From positions 535,472-599,471 of the forward strand of contig NZ_JZEF01000001.1 of the NCBI RefSeq assembly GCF_001013475.1: a stretch of 64,000 bases of DNA. The letters run 5' to 3'. Under the pieces are notes generated by a model that ran no database searches, was not told the origin of the DNA, and saw only the letters and a list, made by a program, of their open reading frames with translations. This stretch comes from Xanthomonas arboricola pv. juglandis (GTDB lineage: Bacteria > Pseudomonadota > Gammaproteobacteria > Xanthomonadales > Xanthomonadaceae). Positions 10,802-19,244 of the stretch are shown piece after piece (position 1 is the first letter of the stretch; every line of letters begins with the position of its first letter). Position numbers and translations under genes: made by a program.

Positions 10802-10841
10802 GAACTATGATGCCAAGGATCGGGGGTTTTTAGAGCTGCCC
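10802..10841 (-). mobile_element. 40-bp relic of an IS5-family left end (IS scar)
   Basis: These 40 bases are an exact reverse complement of the left terminus of the complete IS5-family element at 62661-62700, from its first base GGGCAGCTC inward. The rest of the element is not here. One side abuts the virB2 3' flank, the other leads directly into a 5'-truncated virB4. The simplest reading is an IS insertion in virB4 followed by a deletion that took most of the IS, virB3 and the virB4 start. A TAG inside the relic (10831-10833) closes the virB4 frame upstream. Confidence 0.85.
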
Positions 10842-10857
10842 TGGTGGCGACTATCTG

Positions 10858-13218
10858 TTGATCTGGCATCTGGCCGGCCTGCCCTTCGTTGGGCGGGACG
10901 AATTTGAACTTGAGCAGCGGCACAATACGTTCAATCGGTTGTTGCAAACCTTGCGTGCACCGGACTTCGCCAATATCGCGTTCTGGGTTCATGACGTTCG
11001 CCGTCGTCGCAAGATCGGCATCGGCGGGCGCTTCAAGCAACCGTTTAATCAGACCCTGTCCGACGAGTATTACGCATCGCTATCCTCGCAAAAAATCATG
11101 CAGAACGAGTTGTACTTCAGCATGATCTATCGCCCGGTGGTGACGGGGCGGCGCATGGTCGAGAAATCTGCAAATCCTGACAGGATTCGTGCGGAGGAAG
11201 AGCAGGCCATCTCCAAGATCGTCGAGTTGGCCACTAACGTCGAGGCGGTACTGAAGGATTATTCACCTTACCGGCTTGGCATGTATGAGGCCAAGAATGG
11301 TGTGGTGTTTTCCGAGACGCTTGAGTTTCTCGGGTACCTGCTCAACCGGATCGACGAGCCTGTTCCGGTGCTGCAAGCCCCTGTGCCGGCTTATCTGCCT
11401 GTCAGCAAGCATATGTTTGCCAACAAGACCGGCGATTTTGTCATTCGCACACCGGATGGCATTAATCACTTCGGCGCCATCCTCAATATCAAGGAGTACG
11501 CCGATGGAACCTATCCGGGCATTCTCAACGGTCTGAAGTATCTCGACTACGAGTATGTCATGACGCATTCCTTCAGCCCGGTCGGCCGCCACGACGCGCT
11601 GAAGGTGCTGGAACGCACCAAGGGCATGATGATTTCGTCGGGCGACAAATCCTCCAGTCAGATCCGCGACCTGGACCTGGCGATGGATGACGTGGCCTCC
11701 GGCAATTTTGTGTTGGGCGAGTACCACTTCACCCTGGCGGTGTATGCCGACAGCCAGGAGAAGTTGGCAAGGCAGATCGCGACGACGCGCGCAGAGCTCT
11801 CCAATGCCGGTTTCGTCTCGGCCAAGGAGGATCTGGCGATCGCCTCGTCGTTCTATGCGCAGCTGCCGGGTAACTGGCGCTTCCGCACGCGTATCGCCAA
11901 CTTGAGTTCGCTCAACTTCCTCGGTTTGTCGCCGTTGCATAACTTTGCCCAGGGCAAACAGCACAACAACCCTTGGGGCGATTGTGTCACCACCCTGCAG
12001 ACCACTAACGGCCAGCCGTATTATTTCAATTTCCATGCGACCCACCCGGCCGAGAACTCCCTGGGTGAGAAGGCGATCGGCAATACGATGGTCATCGGCA
12101 AGTCTGGTACCGGCAAGACGGCGCTGATCAACTTCCTGTTGAGTCAGGTGCAGAAGTTCGATCCGATCCCGACGATCTTCTTCTTCGACAAGGATCGCGG
12201 CGCGGAGATCTTCGTACGTGCCTGTGGCGGGAACTACCTGGCGCTGGAGAATGGCTCCCCGACCGGCTTTAACCCGTTCCAGTGCGAGCGCAATGAGGCC
12301 AATACTCAATTCCTTGCTGAGCTGATCAAGGTGCTCGGTGGCAAGCCCGAATACAGCGCACGCGAGGAGGAAGACATCTACCGCGCGGTGGAAGGCATGC
12401 TGGACACGCCGATGCATCTGCGCAGCATGAGCAACTTCCGCAAGAGCCTGCCCAACATGGGCGACGACGGGCTGTATGCGCGCCTGCGCCGTTGGACCGC
12501 CGGCAATTCGCTGGGCTGGGTGTTCGACAACCCGGTGGACACCATCGACCTGACGCGCGCATCGATCATCGGCTTCGACTACACCGATGTGATCGACAAC
12601 GCCGAAGTGCGCGTGCCGGTGATCAACTATCTGCTGCACCGCCTGGAGGCACTGATCGACGGCCGTCCGCTGATCTACGTGATGGACGAATTCTGGAAGA
12701 TCCTGGACGGCAAGGGCGGCCTGAAGGAGTTCGCCAAGAACAAGCAGAAGACCATCCGTAAACAAAACGGCCTGGGCATCTTCGCCACGCAGAGCCCGGA
12801 AGACGCCCTGGCCAGCGACATCGCTGCGGCACTGATCGAGCAGACCGCCACGATGGTGCTGCTGCCCAACCCCAACGCCAGCCGCGACGATTACATCGAA
12901 GGCCTCAAGCTGACCGATGCCGAGTACCAGGTGGTGGTCTCGCTCGACGAGCGCTCGCGCTGCTTCCTGGTCAAGCAAGGCCACGCCTCTGCGGTATGCC
13001 AGCTCAATCTGCGTGGGATGGACGACGCACTGTCGGTCATTTCGTCCTCGACCGATAACATCGAGATCATGCATCAGATTCTGTCGCGCAAGGCCGACAA
13101 GTTAGGCGTGAGCGTTGACCAACTGACCCCGGAGCAGTGGCTGGAGGACTTCTATGCCAACCGCAAGGGCTCAGGGAAGCGCAAAGCCGTCAAAGACAAG
13201 GAAGCCGAAGATGCGTAG
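10858..13218 (+). CDS. virB4: T4SS ATPase VirB4, probably 5'-truncated
   Basis: VirB4 is the large ATPase that drives T4SS assembly and transport. The visible 786 codons include the CagE/TrbE/VirB4 N-terminal domain, Walker A GKSGTGKT (Lys420 from the TTG at 10858), and Walker B (LIYVMDEFWKILD). The C-terminal part is complete, with RKQNGLGIFATQSPED. The frame opens only after a TAG in the IS relic, and begins at GGDYLLIWHLAGLPF, which in relatives sits about 30-40 residues inside the protein. There is no ATG/GTG or ribosome binding site here; TTG 10858 is the first usable codon. virB3, normally just upstream, is gone. The product may not be made or may be defective. Confidence 0.9.
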   Translation: MIWHLAGLPFVGRDEFELEQRHNTFNRLLQTLRAPDFANIAFWVHDVRRRRKIGIGGRFKQPFNQTLSDEYYASLSSQKIMQNELYFSMIYRPVVTGRRMVEKSANPDRIRAEEEQAISKIVELATNVEAVLKDYSPYRLGMYEAKNGVVFSETLEFLGYLLNRIDEPVPVLQAPVPAYLPVSKHMFANKTGDFVIRTPDGINHFGAILNIKEYADGTYPGILNGLKYLDYEYVMTHSFSPVGRHDALKVLERTKGMMISSGDKSSSQIRDLDLAMDDVASGNFVLGEYHFTLAVYADSQEKLARQIATTRAELSNAGFVSAKEDLAIASSFYAQLPGNWRFRTRIANLSSLNFLGLSPLHNFAQGKQHNNPWGDCVTTLQTTNGQPYYFNFHATHPAENSLGEKAIGNTMVIGKSGTGKTALINFLLSQVQKFDPIPTIFFFDKDRGAEIFVRACGGNYLALENGSPTGFNPFQCERNEANTQFLAELIKVLGGKPEYSAREEEDIYRAVEGMLDTPMHLRSMSNFRKSLPNMGDDGLYARLRRWTAGNSLGWVFDNPVDTIDLTRASIIGFDYTDVIDNAEVRVPVINYLLHRLEALIDGRPLIYVMDEFWKILDGKGGLKEFAKNKQKTIRKQNGLGIFATQSPEDALASDIAAALIEQTATMVLLPNPNASRDDYIEGLKLTDAEYQVVVSLDERSRCFLVKQGHASAVCQLNLRGMDDALSVISSSTDNIEIMHQILSRKADKLGVSVDQLTPEQWLEDFYANRKGSGKRKAVKDKEAEDA

Positions 13219-13282
13219 TCCCCATCATCGGCAGCACACTTTTCACGCATCAACTTCATCTGTGTCAGGAGGCAAAAACACC

Positions 13283-14032
13283 ATGGCAACCAAGTTCAGA
13301 CATTTTTCTCGCGTGTTCACGGGACTGGTGCTGCTCTGCATGGCCGGAGCCGCCAGTGCGCAGTGGGAAGTTATCGATAAAAAGCTGAATGAGACGACCG
13401 AGACGATGCTTGAGAATCAGGAGGTCGGCAAGGGCGAGGGCGAAGAGTCCAGTGGCAAGGAGGTCGAAAAGCCGAAGGAGGCGCTAAAGAAGGTGGCTGA
13501 CGACTTTGGTGTTTCGGGGTGTGCGTCCTCCACGTCTGGAACCCCGGTGTCCAGCGTGCAGAAGCAGGTCTGCGAGTTGACCCAGCGCACGCGCAATGCA
13601 CAGTACAACTACATGGTGGCGATGAATGAGATCACCACCGAGCGCTTGAAGCGTCTGCGCAAACTTGAGAAGGACCGGGCGGGGATCACGGATGGGCAAG
13701 TTGGTTTGCTCGAGAGCAACACCAATAAGCTGCTGGCGTTGAAGGCGATGATGGATATCGACCGTCAGCAGATGGAGTCGGCGATGTTTGCCTACGACAG
13801 GCGTCTGGCCTATTTAACCGACAAGCAGACCGGTGCGGCGTTGGCAGCGATGAGTGGCACCAAGCCACCGGATCCGGAGGGCGAATCCTCCTGGTGGTCT
13901 CAGATCACTGGCGATTTGTGGAGTCTCGGCAAGACGGCGATCGCCGGTGCAGCGATGAAGGTGGCATTCGAGACCATCAAGAGCAAGGAGCCTGACGGCT
14001 ATAAGCCATTGATGATCGATAAGAAGAAGTAA
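13283..14032 (+). CDS. virB5: VirB5-like periplasmic T4SS protein
   Basis: VirB5 is a minor, pilus-tip component in model systems. The start ATG 13283 follows CAGGAGG and gives 249 residues with a clear signal peptide cleaved after GAASA. The mature part is helical and rich in Lys/Glu (residues 30-75), then has long helices (QRTRNAQYNYMVAMNEITTERLKRL) as in VirB5, and two cysteines (GCASS...KQVCEL) that may pair. The assignment rests on position between virB4 and virB6 plus overall type, since VirB5 proteins are poorly conserved. Confidence 0.75.
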   Translation: MATKFRHFSRVFTGLVLLCMAGAASAQWEVIDKKLNETTETMLENQEVGKGEGEESSGKEVEKPKEALKKVADDFGVSGCASSTSGTPVSSVQKQVCELTQRTRNAQYNYMVAMNEITTERLKRLRKLEKDRAGITDGQVGLLESNTNKLLALKAMMDIDRQQMESAMFAYDRRLAYLTDKQTGAALAAMSGTKPPDPEGESSWWSQITGDLWSLGKTAIAGAAMKVAFETIKSKEPDGYKPLMIDKKK

Positions 14033-14128
14033 TGCGCACTCACTGTAGTGGAAGCGTGTATGGCAATGGACTCAACATCGGGCAGCAGTTGCCCCACGGC
14101 GCAGCCGTTTCAGTGGATGTGGTGAATT

Positions 14129-15208
14129 ATGAAACTCAGTGATTTCCTGACGAATATCGGTAATTACGAATTTTTTCGTCTGATCAACGACTATCTTCGC
14201 GACGAAATTTCCATCTTTCAATGGGAATTGTTGCAGCGGACGACGGCCTGGGTGGGCATGGTGGCACTGACGGTACTGACGCTGTGGATTTTGATCCAGG
14301 GCTACCGCATCGTGACTGGCCAGTCACGCGAGGCGGCGATGGGGTTAGTGGTGACGGCGCTACGCGCATCGCTGATCATCGGATTGGCCACGAGCATGGC
14401 CAAGGGCTCGCCGCAACTGTATTGGACACTGACCGACGGGATCAGCTCGGCAATCACCAAGACAGTGACAGGGGACTCGGAGAGCCCCTACGAGGCGATC
14501 GACCAGAATCTGATGCTGATGCAGATGGCGCTTGCGGGTCTGGACCAGATCAAGACGGGCGGTGATGAAGAAAGCGAGGATTCCAAAAATCGCGCACGTT
14601 GGTTCACGGGTATCGGCATGGCGGGGCCTGGCGTGGTGGCAGGCTCGATGCTGTTGTTGAACAAACTGGCGATGGCGCTGGTAGTGGGCTTTGGGCCACT
14701 GTTCATCCTGTGCCTGTTGTTCCAGGCGACCAAGTCGCTGTTCAGCAAATGGCTGCTATACGGATTAGGCACCATGTTTTCATTGTCGGTGCTAACGTTT
14801 ACGGTGAGCTTGGCAACCAAGGTCGTGGGTGCGGTAGGTGTGGCGTTTCTTGCGAAGTGGGCCGTCAGCGGCGGCAATGGTGAAGGCATCAGCAGCATGG
14901 CGTTGCAGCAGGGAGGAGTGGGCTTGGTGTTGACTACCTTGATACTTACCGCACCACCGATGGCGGCGGCGTTCTTCCAGGGCACGTTAGGTCAGTTCGC
15001 CCCTTATTCGGCGATCGGCTCACTGGGTTCGTCTGATGCGGCGTCCAACGCGAATCGGCAGGGACCGAATGCGCAGATGGCCCCGCCGGCTACGAGCTCC
15101 GGAAATACCGCTGTTGGTAATAGAGAAGTAGCTATCACCACCATGCATCAAGAGTCGTCTTCAACTTCAGAATCAAGCTCTGGTAGCCGTGGCCTGGCAC
15201 AGAAATAG
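14129..15208 (+). CDS. virB6: T4SS inner-membrane channel protein VirB6 (full-length copy)
   Basis: VirB6 is a polytopic inner-membrane protein of the TrbL/VirB6 family needed for substrate passage. The 359-residue protein has an N-terminal helix (MKLSDFLTNIGNYEFFRLIND), membrane segments at about 40-62, 68-88, 160-200, 215-250 and 265-285, a soluble acidic loop (GGDEESEDSK) near residue 145, and a hydrophilic tail from about 290. It is the only one of three copies in the window with an intact 5' end. The second copy (to 19231) is near-identical until about residue 285, after which the tails differ. It heads the first effector cassette. Confidence 0.93.
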   Translation: MKLSDFLTNIGNYEFFRLINDYLRDEISIFQWELLQRTTAWVGMVALTVLTLWILIQGYRIVTGQSREAAMGLVVTALRASLIIGLATSMAKGSPQLYWTLTDGISSAITKTVTGDSESPYEAIDQNLMLMQMALAGLDQIKTGGDEESEDSKNRARWFTGIGMAGPGVVAGSMLLLNKLAMALVVGFGPLFILCLLFQATKSLFSKWLLYGLGTMFSLSVLTFTVSLATKVVGAVGVAFLAKWAVSGGNGEGISSMALQQGGVGLVLTTLILTAPPMAAAFFQGTLGQFAPYSAIGSLGSSDAASNANRQGPNAQMAPPATSSGNTAVGNREVAITTMHQESSSTSESSSGSRGLAQK

Positions 15209-15231
15209 AGTTAACTATTTAGGTAATCCCA

Positions 15232-15726
15232 ATGAATCGTCTAGTTTTGATGATTGCTATTTCAAACTGTCTTACAGTTCCCCTGATCGCATCTGGGCAG
15301 ACTAGATGCCCCATTGGCACTCAAATGGGAAGTATGCAATGTATTCCGGATACTCCTGAAATGCGTGGGGAGCTAACACCTAGTTCGGCACCGACAGGCG
15401 AATGGATTAAGACATGGGGGGCAATCGCCAACTCAAATAGCACTGGAGAGGCTGGGAGCGCCGTTGGTAAATTATCCGAAGAAGAGGCGGAGAGGGTAGC
15501 TCTCCGCCAATGCGCTGTCGGCGGAGCGGGTGATTGTAAGGTTCAATTGACTTATAAAAATCAATGTTCAGCTTTAGTTGCTTCAGATTCCGAGAGTTTT
15601 TTTCAGGCTTCTCCGACCGAGGTCCGTGCGATCAATTTGGCGAAAAAAAGCTGCAAAGCAAGTAATAGTGGCCCATGTAACGTTGTGTATTCCGAATGTA
15701 CCAAGCCAATATTTATCAAAAATTAA
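15232..15726 (+). CDS. DUF4189 secreted protein, cassette 1
   Basis: A 164-residue protein with an N-terminal signal peptide (cut near IASGQ) and a DUF4189-type domain. The segment PTGEWIKTWGAIA is shared with the second copy at 19245-19745, and six or more cysteines (QCAVGGAGDCK, QCSA, KKSCK, PCNVVYSEC) suggest disulfides in the periplasm. It begins 23 bp after virB6 and precedes the lipoprotein/effector pair in both cassettes. Its function is unknown. The repeated position argues that it works with the effectors or with VirB6. Base composition is AT-richer than the neighbouring core genes, a sign of transfer. Confidence 0.8.
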   Translation: MNRLVLMIAISNCLTVPLIASGQTRCPIGTQMGSMQCIPDTPEMRGELTPSSAPTGEWIKTWGAIANSNSTGEAGSAVGKLSEEEAERVALRQCAVGGAGDCKVQLTYKNQCSALVASDSESFFQASPTEVRAINLAKKSCKASNSGPCNVVYSECTKPIFIKN

Positions 15727-15834
15727 TTGCTGCAATAGCGAAAAATCCATATATTGTAGGGTTTATTTTATGGGAAGATTGAGTGATTGATGTAAATCGC
15801 ATATCGAAGATGCGGAGTGCAGTTATAAGCGCGG

Positions 15835-15915
15835 AAGACTTGCAAAAAAGGTGGCGCTGAATCTTGTAAGGTAATGTATTTCGATGTGCGCAACCGGTAT
15901 TTTGATAAAAATTGA
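15835..15915 (+). pseudogene. Relic of a DUF4189 gene 3' end
   Basis: Reading from 15835, the codons give KTCKKGGAESCKVMYFDVRN and then RYFDKN-stop. This resembles the ends of the two DUF4189 proteins (KKSCKASNSGPCNVVYSECTK and so on): spacing of the cysteines and the final lysine-asparagine fit. No start or upstream part remains. It suggests that another cassette or DUF4189 copy once lay here. The match is short, so the call is tentative. Confidence 0.5.
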
Positions 15916-15937
15916 TTTGAATGATAAGGGTTTTTCT

Positions 15938-16741
15938 ATGAAGAGGTGTGCACTAGCAAGAGCCGTGGTGGGAGCTATGTATTTAGCTTGCGTCGTGTCG
16001 ATCACAGCATGCAGTCCTGGGAATGCTCCATCCGCAGAGGCTGACGGAGTGAAATTTCCCGGTGAAGGTCAAGCTAGCACAAGGCCTGAATCCTCGCCGC
16101 AAAAGGACCTGAAAATGCCATCTACTGTCAATGCCAAGCTCAACGACCAGGGCGAGATAAGCGCCGATATCAGCGGCATTGCTATTTCAATCAAGGCGCA
16201 GGGCTGTAGCGAAGATAGTCCAGGGATCATGCTATGTAACCGTTCGCCGGTCGTGGAGGTGACCTTCCCAGGAGCCAAGTCGATTGCACTGGAGCCTGAG
16301 GCATTGTACGTGGATAGTAATTCCACGTTCTATCGTGGTCCGCTAGATGATACTTACAAGAAAAACCGCCACTCAATCATTTTAACCGATATTAATGGCG
16401 ACGGACACGAAGATGTAGTTGTGTGGTCCGGAAAAGAGGGTAATTATGGTGGTCCCTCTTACAGTGTTTATCTTTTCGATGCTGCGCAGCAACGCCTTGT
16501 TTTCAATCGGTGGCTATCCGATATTACGGTAATGGCCAATGGACTATTCTCGGTGAAAGGAAATGTGCTGACGTCGACTTCTGGTGATGGATGTTGTATC
16601 CACGTCTTCGATACCTACGAGCTTAAGAATAACGAAGCAGTGCTGATAGAGCGATTAACCGAAGATACGAATGATCCGGCCAGTCCGAAGAAAAAGATCG
16701 AGCGGCTTCAAGACGGTGAAATGAAGGAGGTGTCTAATTAG
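15938..16741 (+). CDS. Lipoprotein, predicted immunity protein (X-Tfi, XAC2610-like)
   Basis: Predicted periplasmic lipoprotein inhibitor of the adjacent peptidoglycan hydrolase effector. The ATG at 15938 follows AAGGG; the 267-residue protein has a lipobox SITAC (Cys25). It has a calcium-binding loop ILTDINGDGHED (first Asp151) of the kind reported for the X. citri immunity protein XAC2610. Two cysteine clusters (QGCSEDS...MLCNRS and GDGCCIH) may form disulfides. The gene ends 105 bp before the GH19-type effector, the same order as XAC2610-XAC2609. Family knowledge: such X-Tfi proteins protect the producer and siblings. Assignment by motif and context. Confidence 0.85.
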   Translation: MKRCALARAVVGAMYLACVVSITACSPGNAPSAEADGVKFPGEGQASTRPESSPQKDLKMPSTVNAKLNDQGEISADISGIAISIKAQGCSEDSPGIMLCNRSPVVEVTFPGAKSIALEPEALYVDSNSTFYRGPLDDTYKKNRHSIILTDINGDGHEDVVVWSGKEGNYGGPSYSVYLFDAAQQRLVFNRWLSDITVMANGLFSVKGNVLTSTSGDGCCIHVFDTYELKNNEAVLIERLTEDTNDPASPKKKIERLQDGEMKEVSN

Positions 16742-16846
16742 GACGTGATTGGTAATTTGTAGTGAGTACATGCAACGCATCTTCGGGTCTGCAATGCCGG
16801 TAGATGTAACAACAAATTCTAATGATATGCACGTACGGAGAATACT

Positions 16847-18142
16847 ATGAGCGATGGACGTGGTCGGAGCACCGAAGGCTTTGGTGTGGATCGGGAGTCT
16901 TCTGTTAGGTTGATCGTCAAAACTGCTCTTGAGAACGGTGTGACAGATCCAAAGCAAATATCGTACATGTTGGCGACGGCTCAACATGAGACGCGTAATT
17001 TTCAGGCGCCTGAAGAAGATTTCGGACGCAGCCAAGCGCGCAAGCTTGGATATAGCGGCGGCGAGGAGTTCTATGGCCGTGGTTACGTACATCTTACCCA
17101 CGACTACAACTATGCGAAGTTCGATAAGTTGCTAGGCCTTAACGGTGAAATGGTCCGCAACCCGGACATGGCCAAGCAACCGGAAATCGCTGCGAAGGTC
17201 CTGGTTGTCGGCATGCGTGACGGCTTATTTACAGGCAAGCCTCTTGATCGCTACATCGATAATGATAGCCACGACGTCTACAACGCGCGGCGCGTGGTTA
17301 ACGGAGTTACTCCTAGCAAACCCTGGAGCGTAAAGGCAGCAAAGGAATGCGAGGAGTATGTGGGCAGTTGGGAACGTCGCGTTCCCGATTTGATCGAAAG
17401 CGTAAAGCGCGATGGTGTCGACCTCAAGCACAGCGTGACGTCTGGTTCGACATCCCATCAAGTTTCGAAGTCCAATGATGGCAAGCTCGAACAAGGCGAG
17501 CGCGGCGAGCAAGTGAAGCAGTTTCAAGGCCAACTTGCGCAACTCGGTGCCGTTGGTCGCGATGGCAAACCCTTGAAGCCTGACGGCGACTTCGGCGGCA
17601 ACACCAAGCACGCGGTCGAGCAATTCCAGCGCGAGCACGGGTTGCAGATAGACGGCGTCGCAGGTCGACAGACTCAGGCCGCTTTGGCCAAGGTGTTGAC
17701 CCAGGCGACACCCAAGCAAACTGAGCAGACGGCCGCTCCTGATGCGCCGGCTCAGGCAGCATCCAGCCCCTTGTTGTCTGACCCTCGCCATCCCGACAAC
17801 GCGATGTACAACGGCGCAGTGAGCAAGCTCGAAGCGCTGGGGGAACGTGGCGGGTTTGCCAACCGCAAAGAACTCGAGCAGGCAGCCGGACAAATCGTGT
17901 TCGAGTCCAAGGTCAGCGGTCTCCAACGCATCGACCATGTGGTGCCCAATAAGAGCGGCGACGGCTTCTTTGCAGTGCAGGGCGAGATGACCGACCCGGC
18001 AATGCAGCGGGTTTTTGTGGATCGCAATCAAGCGCAGAATCAGCCGTTGGAAAACAGCAGCCGGCAAGCAGCCGAGGAAAGCCAGCGTCAGGCCACCCAG
18101 GTGCAGACCCAGGAAACTGCTTCGCGCTCGATGTCCATGTAA
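16847..18142 (+). CDS. X-T4SS effector: GH19-like peptidoglycan hydrolase with XVIPCD
   Basis: A 431-residue toxin predicted to be injected into rival bacteria to cut peptidoglycan. Domain order: GH19/lysozyme-like domain (residues about 15-190) with catalytic Glu48 in AQHETRNF and the signature FYGRGYVHLTHDYNY; peptidoglycan-binding domain (about 210-285, RGEQVKQFQGQL to QTQAALAKVL); then the C-terminal XVIPCD (about 310-431, with SGLQRIDHVVPN, FFAVQGEMTDPA and a Gln-rich end), the signal recognised by VirD4. Architecture matches X. citri XAC2609. No signal peptide, as expected for a T4SS substrate. Its last 222 codons are almost the same as those of the second effector. Confidence 0.9.
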   Translation: MSDGRGRSTEGFGVDRESSVRLIVKTALENGVTDPKQISYMLATAQHETRNFQAPEEDFGRSQARKLGYSGGEEFYGRGYVHLTHDYNYAKFDKLLGLNGEMVRNPDMAKQPEIAAKVLVVGMRDGLFTGKPLDRYIDNDSHDVYNARRVVNGVTPSKPWSVKAAKECEEYVGSWERRVPDLIESVKRDGVDLKHSVTSGSTSHQVSKSNDGKLEQGERGEQVKQFQGQLAQLGAVGRDGKPLKPDGDFGGNTKHAVEQFQREHGLQIDGVAGRQTQAALAKVLTQATPKQTEQTAAPDAPAQAASSPLLSDPRHPDNAMYNGAVSKLEALGERGGFANRKELEQAAGQIVFESKVSGLQRIDHVVPNKSGDGFFAVQGEMTDPAMQRVFVDRNQAQNQPLENSSRQAAEESQRQATQVQTQETASRSMSM

Positions 18143-18510
18143 GTCGGGAGTGTTGGTCGTTGCACTTCAGCGAGCTGGTAAATCGCCAAGGCGGTCAGGA
18201 ATGCTCGCCTTGGATATACTTGCAACGACCTGCGCGATGAGATTGCGATCTTCCAGTGGGAGTTGTTACAACGCACCACGGCTTGGGTGGGGATGGTGTC
18301 CCTAACAGTGTTGACGCTGTGGATCTTCATCCAGGGCTATCGCATCGTGACCGGTCAGTCCCGCGAGGCGGCCATGGGGTTGGTGGTGACGGCGTTGCGC
18401 GCCTCGCTGATCATCGGATTGGCCACGAGCATGGCCAAGGGTTCGCCGCAACTGTATTGGACACTGACCGACGGGATCAGCTCGGCAATTACCAAGACAG
18501 TGACCGGGGA
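17477..18510 (+). repeat. Long direct repeat, copy 1 (effector 3' half + virB6 5' part)
   Basis: This segment recurs at 21325-22383. The coding part (17477-18142, 666 bp) has the same length as its partner and differs at few positions. The 39-bp spacer after the stop codon is also shared, and the homology then runs into the virB6-derived sequence. Such a repeat allows unequal crossing-over that adds, deletes or swaps effector cassettes. Confidence 0.85.
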
Positions 18511-19231
18511 CTCGGAGAGTCCCTACGAGGCGATCGACCAGAATCTGATGCTGATGCAGATGGCGCTTGCGGGTCTGGACCAGATCAAGACGGGCGGTGA
18601 TGAAGAAAGCGAGGATTCCAAGAACCGCGCACGTTGGTTCACGGGTATCGGCATGGCGGGGCCTGGCGTGGTGGCAGGCTCGATGCTGTTGTTGAACAAA
18701 CTGGCGATGGCGCTGGTGGTGGGCTTCGGGCCACTGTTCATCCTGTGCCTGTTGTTCCAGGCGACCAAGTCGCTGTTCAGCAAATGGCTGCTATACGGAT
18801 TAGGCACGATGTTCTCACTTTCGGTGCTGACGTTTACGGTGAGCTTGGCAACCAAGGTCGTCGGTGCGGTGGGTGTGGCGTTTCTTGCCAAGTGGGCCGT
18901 CAGCGGCGGCAACGGCGAAGGCATCAGCAGCATGGCGCTGCAGCAGGGAGGAGTGGGCTTGGTGTTGACTACCTTGATACTTACCGCGCCACCGATGGCG
19001 GCAGCGTTCTTCCAAGGCACGCTGGGCCAGTTCACGGCGTACTCGGCGCTGGGGCAGTTGGATCGTGCCAGCCAGGACGGCAGCGGTGGACGGCCGCAAA
19101 CGCCAGCTGCGCCGGCTAGAAATACCGAAACTCAGAACACCCACCAGTCAACAGGTGGGCGTACTGCTTATTCCGATGCTCCATCTGACAGTAATAACCA
19201 AACTGGTAAGCTTGGCAAAGCCGCTACTTGA
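18263..19231 (+). CDS. virB6: Second virB6 copy, 5'-truncated
   Basis: This frame is near-identical to virB6 at 14129 but lacks its first ~22 residues. Homology starts at 18224 (NDLRDEIAIFQWELLQ), and the upstream codons differ and reach a stop at 18179. No ATG or GTG is available before the membrane region; TTG 18263 is the first possible start and has no clear ribosome binding site. The 322-residue remainder keeps all membrane segments; the tail after residue ~250 differs from copy 1. It stands at the head of cassette 2. It could be a silent remnant of the duplication or a poorly translated paralogue. Confidence 0.8.
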   Translation: MLQRTTAWVGMVSLTVLTLWIFIQGYRIVTGQSREAAMGLVVTALRASLIIGLATSMAKGSPQLYWTLTDGISSAITKTVTGDSESPYEAIDQNLMLMQMALAGLDQIKTGGDEESEDSKNRARWFTGIGMAGPGVVAGSMLLLNKLAMALVVGFGPLFILCLLFQATKSLFSKWLLYGLGTMFSLSVLTFTVSLATKVVGAVGVAFLAKWAVSGGNGEGISSMALQQGGVGLVLTTLILTAPPMAAAFFQGTLGQFTAYSALGQLDRASQDGSGGRPQTPAAPARNTETQNTHQSTGGRTAYSDAPSDSNNQTGKLGKAAT

Positions 19232-19244
19232 GGTTAAAAGCGTT

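Noticed and set aside
19065-19244. N-terminal extension of the second DUF4189 protein
   Set aside because: It overlaps the virB6 copy in another frame, and the signal peptide begins at 19245.
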